Shown: in pieces, positions 6,634-6,971 of the stretch | Layout: each line of letters opens with the position of its first letter | Position numbering within the stretch: the first letter of the stretch is position 1 | Assembly: GCA_902531455.1 (NCBI GenBank) | Contig: CACAEM010000030.1 | Span: forward strand, 1 to 6,971 | DNA length: 6,971 nucleotides | Source: an uncultured Pelagibacteraceae bacterium | GTDB lineage: Bacteria; Pseudomonadota; Alphaproteobacteria; Pelagibacterales; Pelagibacteraceae | Reading direction: 5' to 3' | Translations under genes and position numbers: made by a program | Notes under the pieces: generated by a model | What the model was told of the DNA's origin: nothing | The model's input: the letters and a program-made list of their open reading frames with translations, nothing else | Databases searched by the model: none

Positions 6634-6971
6634 TTAATATTTTTTAGTAACTAAATCTATCAGCATGTTTATCATATCAGTTTTATAACTTTCTTTTGTT
6701 GCTGATTTCGTTTCTAGAACAGAAAAAAAAGCGGCTACATTCCCAGTTTTAAAATTAGTTGCAAGAAACTGACCACCATACCCTGAGTGCCCAATCATGT
6801 TGCCTGAAACCATTGTAGAATTTGAATAATATAAATATTTGTCTTTTGATAAATTCATATATTTGGGTCCTAAATTAACAATTGTTTTGTCTAAAAATGA
6901 TGAAGATCCAACTTTTCTATTCCCAACACCCATTCCTTTTCTTGCAAAAAGTAATCCCATTCGTAAAAAGT
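6634..6971 (-). CDS. Serine beta-lactamase/esterase-family protein, C-terminal part (cut by window edge)
   Basis: This minus-strand frame stays open to the right edge, so the visible ~112 residues are the C-terminus of a longer protein and the internal ATG at 6958-6960 is not its start. The diagnostic feature is GHSGYGGQFLATN, which matches the H-x-G motif on the beta3-like strand of class C beta-lactamase/DD-peptidase-fold hydrolases (usual form GHTGxGG), followed by a strand ending in FFSVLE. FLRMGLLFARKG just upstream resembles the D-x-x-R-x-G-x-L-x-L helix that precedes it in this family. The catalytic S-x-x-K and Y-x-N motifs would lie outside the window. These proteins are usually cell-envelope or cytoplasmic esterases and peptidases rather than resistance enzymes; the substrate cannot be stated. 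It converges on the operon with one base between the stops. Confidence 0.75.
   Translation of the reverse strand, partial: FLRMGLLFARKGMGVGNRKVGSSSFLDKTIVNLGPKYMNLSKDKYLYYSNSTMVSGNMIGHSGYGGQFLATNFKTGNVAAFFSVLETKSATKESYKTDMINMLIDLVTKKY

Noticed and set aside
6623..6645. Hairpin-like ATATT/AATAT followed by a T-run at the convergent stops
   Set aside because: The stem is only five A-T pairs with an 8-base loop, which is too weak to call a terminator in such AT-rich DNA.
6634..6960. Complete 108-residue small protein starting at the internal ATG
   Set aside because: The frame continues open to the window edge, and the visible part matches only the C-terminal section of a larger beta-lactamase-fold hydrolase.

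Overview
The window is very AT-rich (roughly 30% GC by eye, not computed) and almost entirely coding. Only about 57 of 6971 bases lie outside genes: 8 at the left edge, 36 between the divergent genes, 12 inside the operon and 1 at the right-hand convergent junction. Starts lack strong Shine-Dalgarno sequences, neighbouring genes touch or overlap, and the visible functions are osmolyte transport, C1/methyl metabolism and small-molecule permeases. Together this suggests a streamlined marine alphaproteobacterium of the SAR11/Pelagibacterales type. That placement is an inference from style and gene content, with no marker gene to confirm it.

Left part (1-1166, + strand): an open frame that begins as a glycine betaine/proline ABC permease (ProW-like N-terminus) and switches, in frame, at the Walker A motif into the matching ATPase (ProV-like). 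The rest of the permease and the first ~55 residues of the ATPase are missing. This is either a genuine deletion fusion or an assembly/amplification artefact, and it is the most striking oddity in the window. It converges on, and overlaps by 8 bp, a minus-strand EamA/DMT-family permease (1159-2091).

Centre and right (2128-6632, + strand): a tight four-gene operon read divergently from that permease across only 36 bp. It encodes an iron-containing alcohol dehydrogenase, an amidase-signature hydrolase, a second EamA/DMT permease and a homocysteine S-methyltransferase-family protein. Gene spacings are +12, -1 (TAATG) and 0 bp. A permease, a hydrolase, an alcohol oxidase and a methyltransferase in one transcription unit look like a small catabolic or salvage pathway for a methylated and/or amide-containing compound. 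The substrate cannot be read from the sequence. The methyltransferase keeps the paired zinc cysteines (GGCCG) but appears to have His where the family's first zinc cysteine should be, so its acceptor or donor may be unusual.

Right edge (6634-6971, - strand): the C-terminal end of a serine beta-lactamase/esterase-family protein, convergent with the operon and running off the window. I saw no RNA genes, CRISPR, insertion sequences, riboswitches or long repeats.
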